A DNA stretch of 16,539 bases from an uncultured Microbacterium sp. (GTDB lineage: Bacteria; Actinomycetota; Actinomycetes; Actinomycetales; Microbacteriaceae): assembly GCA_947647645.1 (NCBI GenBank), contig CANSLE010000020.1:1-16539 (forward strand), given 5' to 3'. A program made the translations under genes and the position numbers. Below the pieces are notes generated by a model that was not told where the DNA came from, made no database searches, and saw nothing but the letters and a program-made list of their open reading frames with translations. Shown one piece after another: positions 6,929-14,211 of this stretch. Position 1 is the stretch's first letter. The number at the start of each line of letters is the position of its first letter.

Positions 6929-9861
6929 GAGACGCTCACCCCCCGGTCGCGCAGCGCCTGCATCTGCCGATCCACCTCTCCGCCCAGGGAGCGGAGCACG
7001 TCGAGGACGAGACCGATGACGACGAGATAGACGCCGATATCGAACAGGGTCGACGTCACGAACTCGATGTGGCCGATGACCGGGATCTCGGTCTCCCAGA
7101 ACCAGCTGGTCAGCGGCGGGAGGCCGAACAGCAGCGGCACGACGGCGCACGCCACGGCGAGCGACATGCCGGCACCGAGCAGGCGCCCGGCATCCGTCGG
7201 CGCCGCGGCGCCGAGCTCGTAGCGACCGCCAGCGATGTAGCGCATGACGAGGGCCATACCGGCGACGAGGCCGCCGGCGAAGCCGCCACCCGGGAGGTTG
7301 TGCCCCGCGAAGAGCAGGTAGATCGACACCACGATGATCGTGTGGAAGAGCACCCGCACGATCACCTCGAGCATGATCGATCTGTTCTCCGGCCGCACCT
7401 TCTGCCCGCCGACCAGCCACGCCTGGCGGGTGCTGCCGGGAGCGGTGGCACGCGGGCGCGGGCCCTCGTCGGTCTCGATGAGCGGGCGCCGCGTGCGGGT
7501 CGCGCCGGTGGGAAGCGCGGAGATGGAACGCGAGATGAGGTCGGAGCGGTGGGTCACGAACACCAGCGAGGCCACACCGGTGGCGGCCAGGATCAGCACC
7601 GACAGCTCGCCCATGGTGTCCCAGCCGCGCAGGTCCACGAGCGCGACGTTCACGACGTTCTTGCCGTGGCCCAGCTCGTACGCCAGCTCGGGGAACCGGT
7701 CCGAGATGGGCGGGGCGACGCGGGCTCCGGTGGAGACCATCGCGACCATCGCCATCGTGGCGCCGACGGCCACGGCCAGGATGCCGCGAAGGATCGGCTT
7801 GACCGAGGCGTTGTGCTCGCCGAGGCGCGCCGGGATGCGCCGCAGCACGAGCGCGAAGGCGACGAGCGTCACGGTCTCGACCAGGATCTGCGTCAGCGCC
7901 AGGTCCGGCGCCCCGCTCGTCGCGAAGAGCGCGACCATGCCCAGCCCGGTGGCCGAGACGAGCACGACGCCGGTGTAGCGTTTCCGGGCGCGCACCGCGA
8001 AGATGCCGGCGATGATCATGATCGGAGCGACTACGATCTGCATCGGCGTCTGCCAGGCGTCGAGGGAGATCTGCCAGTCCGGGCTCGCGAGAAGCGCGGT
8101 GCCCTCGGCGGCCACGAACACGACGAAGATCGTGCCGACGTACAGCGGCAGCGACCCGCGCTGGGTGAACGTCGTGGTCCAGACCGCGACGCGTGCGATG
8201 ACCCGCAACACCAGGTTGTAGACCTCGGAGGCGGTGAAGGGGAGGAGGCGCCGCGGCAGGCGACCCGTGCGCTGGGCGACCCAGAAGAGGCCGGCGCCGA
8301 GGGCGATGCTGCCGAGCGAGAGGAACAGGGCCGGCTCCCACCCGTGCCAGAGCGCGAGGTGGTAGGGATAGCCGCTCTCGCCGGCGGCGGCGGGCAGCGT
8401 GTCGGCGTAGCCGGAGAAGGCCTGGTCGAGCAGCGGGGCGGCGAATCCGGCGACGACGGTGAGGCCGGACAGCAGGATCGGCGCGGCCAGGAAACCCAGC
8501 GGAGGGTCGGGCCAGGCGGTGACCGGCAACGCCTCGCCGGCGGCGTACTTCTTCGTCCAGAAGGCACCCCAGAGGAAACGCAGGCCGTAGGCCGTCGTCA
8601 GTATCGAGCCGAGGACGATACCGATGAGCGGGATGAGCGCCTCGGGCCGCGCACCGCCGTCGAGCAGCGAGCTGAGCACGGCCTCCTTGGCGACGAAGCC
8701 GACGGTCGGGGCGAGCCCGACCATCGATGCGATCGCGATGATCGAGAAGACGGCGAGGGTCGGTGCCTGACGCCCGACGCCGGAGAGTTCGCCGATGTCG
8801 CGGGTGGACAGCTGGCGGTCGATCACGCCGACGACGAGGAAGAGCGACGACTTGAAGAGCGCGTGCCCGATCAGCAGCGCGAGTCCGGCGAGAGCCGAGT
8901 TGCGTTCGCCGTAGCCGAGCACGACCGTGAGCATGCCGAGCTGGCTCACCGTGCCGAAGGCGAGGATGCGTTTGAGGTCCGACTCCCGGAGCGCCTGCAA
9001 CCCGCCGAGCAGCATCGTGAACAGGCCGAGGCTGATGACGATCGGGCGCCACACCTCGCTGTGAGCGAAAGCCGGGGCCAAGCGTGCGATCAGGTAGATG
9101 CCGGCCTTCACCATCGCGGCGGCATGGAGGTAGGCGCTCACCGGTGTGGGCGCGGCCATGGCACCCGGCAGCCAGAAGTGGAAGGGGAAGATCGCGGACT
9201 TGCTGAGAGCTCCGACGAGGAGCAGCACGATCGCGACGTTGAGGAGCCCCTCGCTGTCCGGACGCAGCGGGGCGGCCCCGCCGAGGATGGCGTCGAGGCT
9301 GTTGGTGCCGTACAGCACGGACATCATGACCGCGCCGACGAACATGACGAGGCCGCCGAGGGTGGTGACGAGCAGCGCCTGCAGGGCGGCGCGCCGGCTC
9401 GCGCCTCGGGCGTGGTAGAAGCCGATGAGGAGGTACGACAGGATGCTCGTGATCTCCCACAGCATCACGAGCACGATGATGTCGTCGGTGAGGACGAGGC
9501 CGTACATCGCGCCCGCGAAGCCGAGCAGGACGGCGGCGAACAGGCCGACACCCTGCTTCTTACCGGCGAAGTACCAACGGCAGTAGATGAGCACCAGGGC
9601 GCCGACACCGGTCACGATGAGCGTCATCAGCCACCCGAGCGTGTCCATGCGCATCGAGAGATCGACGCCGAGTTGCGGGATCCAGGGGACCGACTCGGCG
9701 GGAACATCCCCGGCGATGACCTCCGGGGTCCGCAGCAGCGCGTGGCCGAAGGCCACGATCGGCAGGACGGCGGCGACGAGGAACGCACGCGGGCCGATGC
9801 GCCCGAACAACCATGGCAACGTCAGCGGGACGACCGCGAACGCAGCCAGGAGCACGAGCAA
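6925..9861 (-). CDS. mnhA: Na+/H+ antiporter subunit A fused to subunit B domain (MnhA-MnhB / MrpA)
   Basis: 978 residues. The first gene of the operon. TTG is chosen as start because AGGAGG (9867-9872) lies 5 nt before it; the next candidate, GTG two codons later, is spaced less well. Residues about 1-490 are NuoL-like: Glu136 in LVMLWEITSILSYLLIGF, Lys221 in LSKSAIFPFHFWLPGAMAAPTPVSAYLHAAAMVKAGIYL, His246 and Lys252 form the proton path. The middle (about 590-770) is NuoJ-like (MQIVVAPIMIIAGIFA, SGAPDLALTQILVETVTLVAFALVLRRIP), including the acidic residues of the A subunit interface. A polar linker (about 775-825) leads to a complete MnhB domain (about 827-978: LFHTIIVVSIYLLFAGHNLPGGGFAGGL). 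The A+B fusion replaces a separate mnhB and is usual in actinobacteria. Confidence 0.96.
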   Translation of the reverse strand: MLVLLAAFAVVPLTLPWLFGRIGPRAFLVAAVLPIVAFGHALLRTPEVIAGDVPAESVPWIPQLGVDLSMRMDTLGWLMTLIVTGVGALVLIYCRWYFAGKKQGVGLFAAVLLGFAGAMYGLVLTDDIIVLVMLWEITSILSYLLIGFYHARGASRRAALQALLVTTLGGLVMFVGAVMMSVLYGTNSLDAILGGAAPLRPDSEGLLNVAIVLLLVGALSKSAIFPFHFWLPGAMAAPTPVSAYLHAAAMVKAGIYLIARLAPAFAHSEVWRPIVISLGLFTMLLGGLQALRESDLKRILAFGTVSQLGMLTVVLGYGERNSALAGLALLIGHALFKSSLFLVVGVIDRQLSTRDIGELSGVGRQAPTLAVFSIIAIASMVGLAPTVGFVAKEAVLSSLLDGGARPEALIPLIGIVLGSILTTAYGLRFLWGAFWTKKYAAGEALPVTAWPDPPLGFLAAPILLSGLTVVAGFAAPLLDQAFSGYADTLPAAAGESGYPYHLALWHGWEPALFLSLGSIALGAGLFWVAQRTGRLPRRLLPFTASEVYNLVLRVIARVAVWTTTFTQRGSLPLYVGTIFVVFVAAEGTALLASPDWQISLDAWQTPMQIVVAPIMIIAGIFAVRARKRYTGVVLVSATGLGMVALFATSGAPDLALTQILVETVTLVAFALVLRRIPARLGEHNASVKPILRGILAVAVGATMAMVAMVSTGARVAPPISDRFPELAYELGHGKNVVNVALVDLRGWDTMGELSVLILAATGVASLVFVTHRSDLISRSISALPTGATRTRRPLIETDEGPRPRATAPGSTRQAWLVGGQKVRPENRSIMLEVIVRVLFHTIIVVSIYLLFAGHNLPGGGFAGGLVAGMALVMRYIAGGRYELGAAAPTDAGRLLGAGMSLAVACAVVPLLFGLPPLTSWFWETEIPVIGHIEFVTSTLFDIGVYLVVIGLVLDVLRSLGGEVDRQMQALRDRGVSVS

Positions 9862-9866
9862 ACTGG

Positions 9867-9903
9867 CCTCCTGAAGGGTCGCGGGGGTCGGGTGACCATT
9901 CTA
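9867..9903 (-). promoter_or_regulatory. Promoter -10 box and ribosome binding site of the mnh operon
   Basis: On the minus strand TAGAAT (9898-9903) is a near-consensus -10 hexamer only 9 bp past the lacI stop. Transcription would begin near 9891 and give a leader of about 30 nt carrying AGGAGG (9867-9872), 5 nt before the TTG start. No clear -35 box is seen. The antiporter operon therefore seems to have its own promoter and does not rely on lacI readthrough. Confidence 0.55.
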
Positions 9904-9911
9904 CCGGTCGC

Positions 9912-10967
9912 TCAGCCGCCCGCGCTCCGCGCGGTCGTATTGCCGACGCGGAATGTGCAGGTGAGGTCGACGGATGCCGGGTCGCGCCCGTCCAGCATCG
10001 CGGCGATCGCGGCACCGGCCGCGCGGCCCTTCTCGGTCGCCGGCTGCACGAGTGTGGTGAGCTCGTAGGGTGCGAGACCGTCGACCGGAACGCCGTCGAA
10101 GCCGGTGACGCTGACGTCCCCGGGGATGCGCAACCCGACGTCCTCCGCCGCGCGGATGACCCCTGCGGCGAGGAGGTCGCTCTGCGCGATGACAGCGGTC
10201 GGCCGCGTGCGCGGGTCGGCGAAGATCACGCGCCCGGCGGCGAAGCCGTCGTCGATCGAGCTGCCGCCGCTCGCGAAGGCGGGAGCATCCGGGAAGACGT
10301 CCCGGGCGCCCTGGAGCCGGTCGCGAGTGACCTCGACGGTGATGTCCGCGTCCGGCGCGATCCAGCCTGCGGTGCCGACGGCATCCTGCCAGAGGGTGAC
10401 GATCGCGACGCGCGTGTGTCCGAGGTCGCGGATGTGCTCGGCGGCCCGACGCTGCGCTTCGCGGTTGTCCAGGGCGATCCGCGGGATGCCGTCGCCGGCA
10501 TCGCCTTCGACCACGACCACCGGGATGCCGCGCGCCTGGACGATCGGGAGGGACTCGCGCAAGGATCCGTCACACCCGATGAGCACGGCCGCGTCGATCG
10601 AGGCGGTCGTGAGCGTGGGGGCGTTCTCGATGTCGAGCTCCGCGTCGCGACGCAGAAGCAGCAGCCCCGCGCCGAGAGGCGCGACGGCCTCGGCCAGCCC
10701 GTCCATGAGCAGCCGCTGAACGGGGTCGACGAACATGAAGTTGAGCGAAGAGCCGACAACGACCGCGACGATGCCGCTACGTCCGAGCCGAAGCGACGCG
10801 GCGCGGGGGTCCGGGCCCGTGTAGCCCAGTGACTCGGCGGCGTCCAGGACGCGCAGCCGCGTGGTGTCGGACACCGGGGTCTTCCCGCTGAAGACGACGG
10901 ACGCGGTCGACGGCGAGACGCCCGCGACGCGTGCGACGTCGGCGATGGTGGCCCGGCGGTTCGTCAC
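9912..10967 (-). CDS. LacI family transcriptional repressor
   Basis: 351 residues from the GTG at 10965-10967. This start puts the DNA-binding domain at the very N-terminus (TNRRATIADVARVAGVSPSTASVVFSG, helix-turn-helix about residues 7-26, hinge helix about 51-63) and lies 6 nt after a -10 box. Residues from about 65 form a periplasmic-binding-protein-like ligand domain: SGIVAVVVGSSLNFMF, DAAVLIGCDGSLRESL, IPVVVVEGDAGDGIPRIALDNREAQRRAAEHIRDLGHTRVAIV, the PTAVIAQSDLLAAGVIRAAEDVGLRIPGDVSVTGFDG block and a final ELTTLVQPATEKGR...A-A motif, all canonical for LacI proteins. Such regulators usually bind sugars or nucleosides. It is divergent from the MFS transporter with two operator-like palindromes between, so it probably controls that transporter and itself. 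The effector is unknown. Confidence 0.95.
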   Translation of the reverse strand: MTNRRATIADVARVAGVSPSTASVVFSGKTPVSDTTRLRVLDAAESLGYTGPDPRAASLRLGRSGIVAVVVGSSLNFMFVDPVQRLLMDGLAEAVAPLGAGLLLLRRDAELDIENAPTLTTASIDAAVLIGCDGSLRESLPIVQARGIPVVVVEGDAGDGIPRIALDNREAQRRAAEHIRDLGHTRVAIVTLWQDAVGTAGWIAPDADITVEVTRDRLQGARDVFPDAPAFASGGSSIDDGFAAGRVIFADPRTRPTAVIAQSDLLAAGVIRAAEDVGLRIPGDVSVTGFDGVPVDGLAPYELTTLVQPATEKGRAAGAAIAAMLDGRDPASVDLTCTFRVGNTTARSAGG

Positions 10968-10973
10968 CCCCCG

Positions 10974-10979
10974 ATGGTA
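10974..10979 (-). promoter_or_regulatory. -10 box of lacI-family gene, leaderless
   Basis: TACCAT on the minus strand is followed by 6 nt (CGGGGG) and then the GTG start. This spacing places the transcription start at or next to the start codon, giving a leaderless mRNA; no ribosome binding site is needed or seen. Confidence 0.6.
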
Positions 10980-10986
10980 ACCCGCA

Positions 10987-11000
10987 TCGAATCGTTTCGG
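10987..11000. promoter_or_regulatory. Candidate LacI-family operator 1
   Basis: TCGAATCGTTTCGG matches the perfect palindrome at 11007-11020 at 12 of 14 positions. It lies 7 bp upstream of the lacI-gene -10 box, where bound protein would block that promoter. Its centre is 20 bp (about two helical turns) from that of operator 2, so both dimers would sit on the same face of the DNA. Confidence 0.7.
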
Positions 11001-11006
11001 CGGTCT

Positions 11007-11020
11007 CCGAATCGATTCGG
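11007..11020. promoter_or_regulatory. Candidate LacI-family operator 2 (perfect palindrome)
   Basis: CCGAATCGATTCGG is a perfect 14-bp palindrome with the central CG typical of LacI-family operators. It directly abuts the MFS -10 box (11021), so binding would block that promoter. Together with operator 1 it fills the space between the two divergent promoters. Confidence 0.8.
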
Positions 11021-11026
11021 TACAGT
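11021..11026 (+). promoter_or_regulatory. -10 box of the MFS gene, leaderless
   Basis: TACAGT, followed by 6 nt (GTGGAC) and the GTG start at 11033. The spacing fits a leaderless transcript and decides the start codon: an in-frame GTG at 11027 touches the -10 box itself and cannot be transcribed from it. Confidence 0.62.
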
Positions 11027-11032
11027 GTGGAC

Positions 11033-12265
11033 GTGATCTCCCGGACATCCCTCGCCCGTCGCCAGCTCGTCCGCTGGCGCACCTCGATCTTCACGCTGTT
11101 CCTCCTGTGCGGCGTCACCTTAGCCTCTTGGGCATCGCGGCTCCCCGCGGTCAAGCAGAACCTGGGCATCGATGACTTCGAGGTCGGCATCCTCCTGTTC
11201 TCCATGGGCGCCGGGTCCCTCATCGGCGTGATGTCGGCGAACGTCGTGGTCGTGCGCTGGGGTGCCAGGCGCGGACTCTCGGTGACGATCCTGGGCGTCG
11301 GGGCCGGTCTGTTCCTCGCCGCACTCGGCGTTGACGCCCTGTCTTCATACCCGGTGACCGTCGCGGCGCTCGCGATCCTCGGCCTCAGCTTCGGCGCGAC
11401 CGACGTCATGATGAACGTCGAAGCGGCCGCCGTCGAGCAGGCGTTCGGGCGCACCCTCATGCCGTTGTTCCACGCGTTCTTCAGCCTCGGCACGGTCGCG
11501 GGCGCCGTCATAGGCGTCGCCATGGCGGCGTGGGGGATCGGGGCGTCGTGGCACCTCGGGACCGTCGCCGCGGTGTGGGTGGTGGTCACGGCGAACGCCC
11601 TGCGGTCGATTCCCGCGCACGAGAGCGCCCCCGTCGACCCCGACGCCGAGACGCCGTCGCGCCGCGCGCGCGTGCATGCGGCGCTCGAGGTCTGGCGCGA
11701 CCCCCGCACGTACGCGATCGGGGTGATCATCCTCGGCATGGCGTTCGCCGAAGGAAGCGCGAACGACTGGCTCACCATCGCCGTCGTCGACGGCCACAAC
11801 GGGTCGGAGGCCACGGGCGCCATCTTCCTCACCGTCTTCTCGGTGTCGATGACGGCCGTCCGTGCCGTCGGCGGGCCGCTCGTGGATCGCATCGGACGGG
11901 TGTGGACCCTGCGCATGCTCTCGATCGCGGCGGGAGCCGGACTCGTGGTGTTCATCCTCGCGCCGAGCCTGCCCGTCGCCTTCATCGGCGTCGCGCTCTG
12001 GGGCGCAGGGGCGTCGCTCGGCTTCCCGCTCGGCATGTCGGCGGCCGCGGACGATCCGCGCAAGGCCGCGGCATCCGTCTCGGCGGCGGCGACGATCGGC
12101 TACGTGGCGTTCCTGTGCGGGCCGCCGGTGCTGGGGTGGATCAGCCATCAGATCGGCATCCTCAACACGCTCTGGATCATCGTCGGGCTCATCGCGATGA
12201 GCGGCCTCGCCTCGGGCGCGGCCAAGCCCATCGCCGGGTCGAAGGTGGGCACCGGCCACCACTGA
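11033..12265 (+). CDS. MFS transporter (YbjJ-like family)
   Basis: 410 residues from GTG 11033, placed 6 nt after the -10 box. Twelve hydrophobic segments are arranged in two halves split by a polar loop (RSIPAHESAPVDPDAETPSRRARVHAALEVW, about residues 190-225). The first half has SRLPAVKQNLGIDDFEVGILLFSMGAGSLIG and the block GLSFGATDVMMNVEAAAVEQAFGRTLMPLFHAFFSLGT, which resembles the YbjJ branch of the major facilitator superfamily. The second half has the MFS loop GGPLVDRIGRVWTLR. It probably imports or exports a small solute in exchange with protons; the substrate cannot be read from the sequence. Two candidate operators overlap its promoter, so the divergent LacI-family regulator should repress it until an inducer (maybe the substrate) is present. 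It stands alone: no catabolic gene follows. Confidence 0.9.
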   Translation: MISRTSLARRQLVRWRTSIFTLFLLCGVTLASWASRLPAVKQNLGIDDFEVGILLFSMGAGSLIGVMSANVVVVRWGARRGLSVTILGVGAGLFLAALGVDALSSYPVTVAALAILGLSFGATDVMMNVEAAAVEQAFGRTLMPLFHAFFSLGTVAGAVIGVAMAAWGIGASWHLGTVAAVWVVVTANALRSIPAHESAPVDPDAETPSRRARVHAALEVWRDPRTYAIGVIILGMAFAEGSANDWLTIAVVDGHNGSEATGAIFLTVFSVSMTAVRAVGGPLVDRIGRVWTLRMLSIAAGAGLVVFILAPSLPVAFIGVALWGAGASLGFPLGMSAAADDPRKAAASVSAAATIGYVAFLCGPPVLGWISHQIGILNTLWIIVGLIAMSGLASGAAKPIAGSKVGTGHH

Positions 12266-12274
12266 TCCCCCGCG

Positions 12275-12280
12275 TAGGAT
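12275..12280 (+). promoter_or_regulatory. -10 box of nucS, leaderless
   Basis: TAGGAT followed by 6 nt (CGTCGG) and the GTG start of nucS. It lies 9 bp after the MFS stop, so nucS has its own promoter and a leaderless mRNA. Confidence 0.62.
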
Positions 12281-12286
12281 CGTCGG

Positions 12287-12982
12287 GTGCGTCTCGTCAT
12301 CGCCCGCTGCTCCGTGGACTACTCCGGCCGTCTCAACGCGCACCTGCCGCTCGCGACGCGACTGCTGGTGCACAAGGGGGACGGGTCGCTGCTCGTCCAT
12401 TCCGACGGCGGCTCGTACAAGCCCCTCAACTGGATGAGCCCGCCCTGCACACTCACCGTCGAGGCGCCGGATGCCGAGTCGGCCTCGGCCGGGGTGCTCG
12501 AGCACTGGCGGGTGACGCACGCGAAGACCGGCGATGCGTTGCTGGTGCGCATCTACGAGGTGCTGCACGACTCGTCCCACGAGCTCGGGATCGATCCCGG
12601 GCTGCAGAAGGACGGCGTCGAGGCGGATCTGCAGCGCCTGCTCGCCGAGCAGGTGGACGTGATCGGCGACGGCCTCACCCTCGTGCGACGTGAGTTCCCG
12701 ACGGCGATCGGTCCGGTGGACCTCCTGCTGCGCAACCCCGCGGGCGGAACGGTCGCGGTCGAGGTGAAGCGCCGCGGCGACATCGACGGTGTCGAGCAGC
12801 TCACCCGCTACCTCGAGCTGCTCAACCGTGACCCGCACCTCGCGCCGGTGGCCGGAGTGTTCGCCGCCCAGGAGATCAAGCCGCAGGCCAAGACGCTCGC
12901 CGGCGACCGCGGTATCCGCTGCGTCACGCTCGACTACGAGGGGATGAAGGGCATCGAGTCGGGCGCACCGCGACTGTTCTGA
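12287..12982 (+). CDS. nucS: Endonuclease NucS/EndoMS (non-canonical mismatch repair)
   Basis: 231 residues, GTG start. The N-terminal half is the dimerisation/DNA-binding domain (MRLVIARCSVDYSGRLNAHLPLATRLLVHKGDGSLLVHSDGGSYKPLNWMSPP...). The C-terminal half is a RecB-like nuclease: Asp145 in IGPVDLLLRN, then Glu159 and Lys161 in VAVEVKRRGDIDGVEQLTRYLELLNRD, giving the D-ExK site, with Gln171 and Tyr175 of the QLTRY motif. NucS cuts both strands at mismatches such as G-T and G-G and is the anti-mutator system of actinobacteria without MutS/MutL. The protein ends in APRLF, a hydrophobic tail consistent with the sliding-clamp-binding motif reported for NucS. Length equals the usual 220-235 residues and all key residues are present, so it should be active. 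Confidence 0.97.
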   Translation: MRLVIARCSVDYSGRLNAHLPLATRLLVHKGDGSLLVHSDGGSYKPLNWMSPPCTLTVEAPDAESASAGVLEHWRVTHAKTGDALLVRIYEVLHDSSHELGIDPGLQKDGVEADLQRLLAEQVDVIGDGLTLVRREFPTAIGPVDLLLRNPAGGTVAVEVKRRGDIDGVEQLTRYLELLNRDPHLAPVAGVFAAQEIKPQAKTLAGDRGIRCVTLDYEGMKGIESGAPRLF

Positions 12983-12990
12983 GCGCACCC

Positions 12991-12996
12991 TAGGCT
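12991..12996 (+). promoter_or_regulatory. -10 box of the HAD gene, leaderless
   Basis: TAGGCT followed by 6 nt (GGAGCC) and the ATG at 13003. The GGAG in the spacer is only 2 nt from ATG and too close for a good ribosome binding site, which supports leaderless expression. Confidence 0.6.
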
Positions 12997-13002
12997 GGAG
13001 CC

Positions 13003-13698
13003 ATGGCGCTCCGTTCCCCCTTCACGTGCGTGCTCTGGGACGTCGACGGCACGATCGTCGACGCCTCGGACGGCATCCTTCGACGCTTGACGACCGCACT
13101 CGAGCACTTCGGCAAGCCGGCACCGACGCGCGAGGAGCTGGTCCACTGGATCGGCCCGCCGATGTTCGACTCGTTCCAGGTGAACGTCGGCATGACCCCG
13201 GAGCAGGCCACGGAGGCGGTCACCTACTACCGCACGCTCGGCAAGGCCGACGGCTACACCACCGGGGCGAAGCTCTACCCGGGCATCGCGGACATCATCG
13301 CCGAGGTGGATGCCGCGGGAGTCGCACAGGCGACGGCCAGCTCGAAGCCGGAAGTCCAGGTCGTCGCTCTTATGGAGTACTTCGACCTGGCACCCCACCT
13401 GCAGGCGATGGCCGGCTCCACCCCCGACGAGAAGACGCTGGCGTCGAAGTCGGACATCGTCGCCGAGGCACTGCGCCGCCTGCGGGCGGCCGGCGCGGAC
13501 ACCAGTCGCCCGGTGCTCGTCGGCGACCGGCACCACGACGTCGAGGGCGGGGCCGCGCAGGGCGTGCCGGTGATCTTCGTGCGGTGGGGGTTCAGCTGGC
13601 CGCACGAGTCCGACGGCGCCGCCGCGGCGGTCGATACAGCGGCGGAGCTGCGGGCGCTGCTGCTCATCGACGATGCGGGGGACGCCTCGAGCGATTGA
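13003..13698 (+). CDS. HAD family hydrolase, phosphoglycolate phosphatase-like
   Basis: 231 residues. HAD motif I is LWDVDGTIVD (nucleophile Asp13, Asp15), motif II is ATASSKP around residues 110-116, motif III is Lys149 (LASKSDIV) and motif IV is LVGDRHHDVEGG (Asp175, Asp179). The helical cap between motifs I and II (about residues 20-90, RLTTALEHFGKPAPTREELVHWIGPPMFDSF...) is the C1-type cap of the Gph/PGP subfamily. All catalytic residues are present, so it should be a Mg2+-dependent phosphatase in the cytoplasm; the substrate may be phosphoglycolate or another small phosphate ester. It has its own promoter and ends before a strong inverted repeat, so it seems monocistronic. Confidence 0.92.
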   Translation: MALRSPFTCVLWDVDGTIVDASDGILRRLTTALEHFGKPAPTREELVHWIGPPMFDSFQVNVGMTPEQATEAVTYYRTLGKADGYTTGAKLYPGIADIIAEVDAAGVAQATASSKPEVQVVALMEYFDLAPHLQAMAGSTPDEKTLASKSDIVAEALRRLRAAGADTSRPVLVGDRHHDVEGGAAQGVPVIFVRWGFSWPHESDGAAAAVDTAAELRALLLIDDAGDASSD

Positions 13699-13745
13699 TC
13701 GGAGGCCCTCCGGCCGCCGGGCATCCGCCCACGGGCAGGGGAAAG

Positions 13746-13780
13746 GAGCCGTCGCCACACCGTGGGGCGGGCGACGGCTC
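13746..13780. terminator. Inverted repeat downstream of the HAD gene
   Basis: GAGCCGTCGCC (13746-13756) and GGCGACGGCTC (13770-13780) are perfect 11-bp arms with a 13-nt loop. It lies 47 bp after the HAD stop and probably ends that transcript. No T-tract follows, as is common in high-GC actinobacteria. Confidence 0.6.
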
Positions 13781-13794
13781 ACTCCCCAACGAAG

Positions 13795-13818
13795 ACGGCC
13801 CGCGCGAAGGCGGGCCGT
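13795..13818 (-). terminator. Terminator hairpin of the cold-shock gene
   Basis: ACGGCCCGC (13795-13803) and GCGGGCCGT (13810-13818) form a perfect 9-bp stem with a 6-nt loop. It begins 4 bp past the cspA stop in its direction of transcription and is followed on the minus strand by CTTCGTT. With the neighbouring repeat at 13746-13780 it gives a back-to-back bidirectional termination zone between the convergent genes. Confidence 0.7.
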
Positions 13819-13822
13819 TCAT

Positions 13823-14029
13823 TCACAGGGGTCGGATGTTCTCCGCCTGCAGGCCCTTGGGACCCTGGGCGATCTCGAACTCGACGCGCTGGTTCTCCTC
13901 GAGCGAGCGGTAACCGCCCGACTGGATGGCGGAGTAGTGGGCGAAGACGTCGGCGCCGCCCTCATCGGGAGCGATGAACCCGAAACCCTTCTCCGAGTTG
14001 AACCACTTGACGGTACCGCTGGTGCTCAT
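13823..14029 (-). CDS. cspA: Cold shock protein (CspA family)
   Basis: 68 residues from the ATG at 14027-14029, with a weak AAGG 6 nt before it. A longer in-frame start at 14047 would only add six residues that no family member has. It is a single OB-fold: MSTSGTVKWFNSEKGFGFIAPDEGGADVFAHYSAIQ, with RNP1 KGFGFI (14-19) and RNP2 VFAHYS (28-33), aromatic Trp9, Phe16, Phe18, Phe29 and His31 for single-stranded nucleic-acid stacking. It binds RNA or DNA and melts secondary structure. The length and the C-terminus (GPKGLQAENIRPL) match actinobacterial CspA proteins. It is monocistronic. Confidence 0.97.
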   Translation of the reverse strand: MSTSGTVKWFNSEKGFGFIAPDEGGADVFAHYSAIQSGGYRSLEENQRVEFEIAQGPKGLQAENIRPL

Positions 14030-14211
14030 GAACTGCCTTACTGACATGCGACGACGACGCGAGTGCGCCGACGGGGTCCACGCTAACGGTCAGCATCCCG
14101 GCGCGCAGTATCAGATGTGACAAGGTGACACAAACGTTGCAAGATATCCGCCAAAGGTGGCAAACGGCATCCCTCCCGCGAGGGATCGCGAACCCCATGG
14201 AACGCTCGGGC
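14030..14211. promoter_or_regulatory. cspA upstream region with imperfect palindrome
   Basis: This stretch between cspA and the GntR gene (divergent) holds no gene. It is AT-richer than its surroundings around 14105-14165. TGTGACAAGGTGACACA (14116-14132) is an imperfect palindrome (pattern TGTGxCA-N3-TGxCACA), similar in look to but not matching the 16-bp CRP/GlxR operator. On the minus strand GATACT at about 14107-14112 could be the cspA -10 box, giving a leader of about 70 nt; this is tentative. Confidence 0.35.

Noticed and set aside
7069..10068. A 999-codon open frame on the plus strand opposite mnhA
   Set aside because: Composition (Asp, Arg, Glu, Gly, His, Gln) is that of antisense to a GC-rich membrane protein gene; no domain is recognisable and mnhA is unambiguous.
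13962..14198. A 78-codon minus-strand frame with Cys/Ser/Thr residues near cspA, considered as a lanthipeptide precursor
   Set aside because: It overlaps cspA coding sequence in another frame, starts without a ribosome binding site and lacks a Ser-x-x-Ser-x-x-x-Cys core at its C-terminus.
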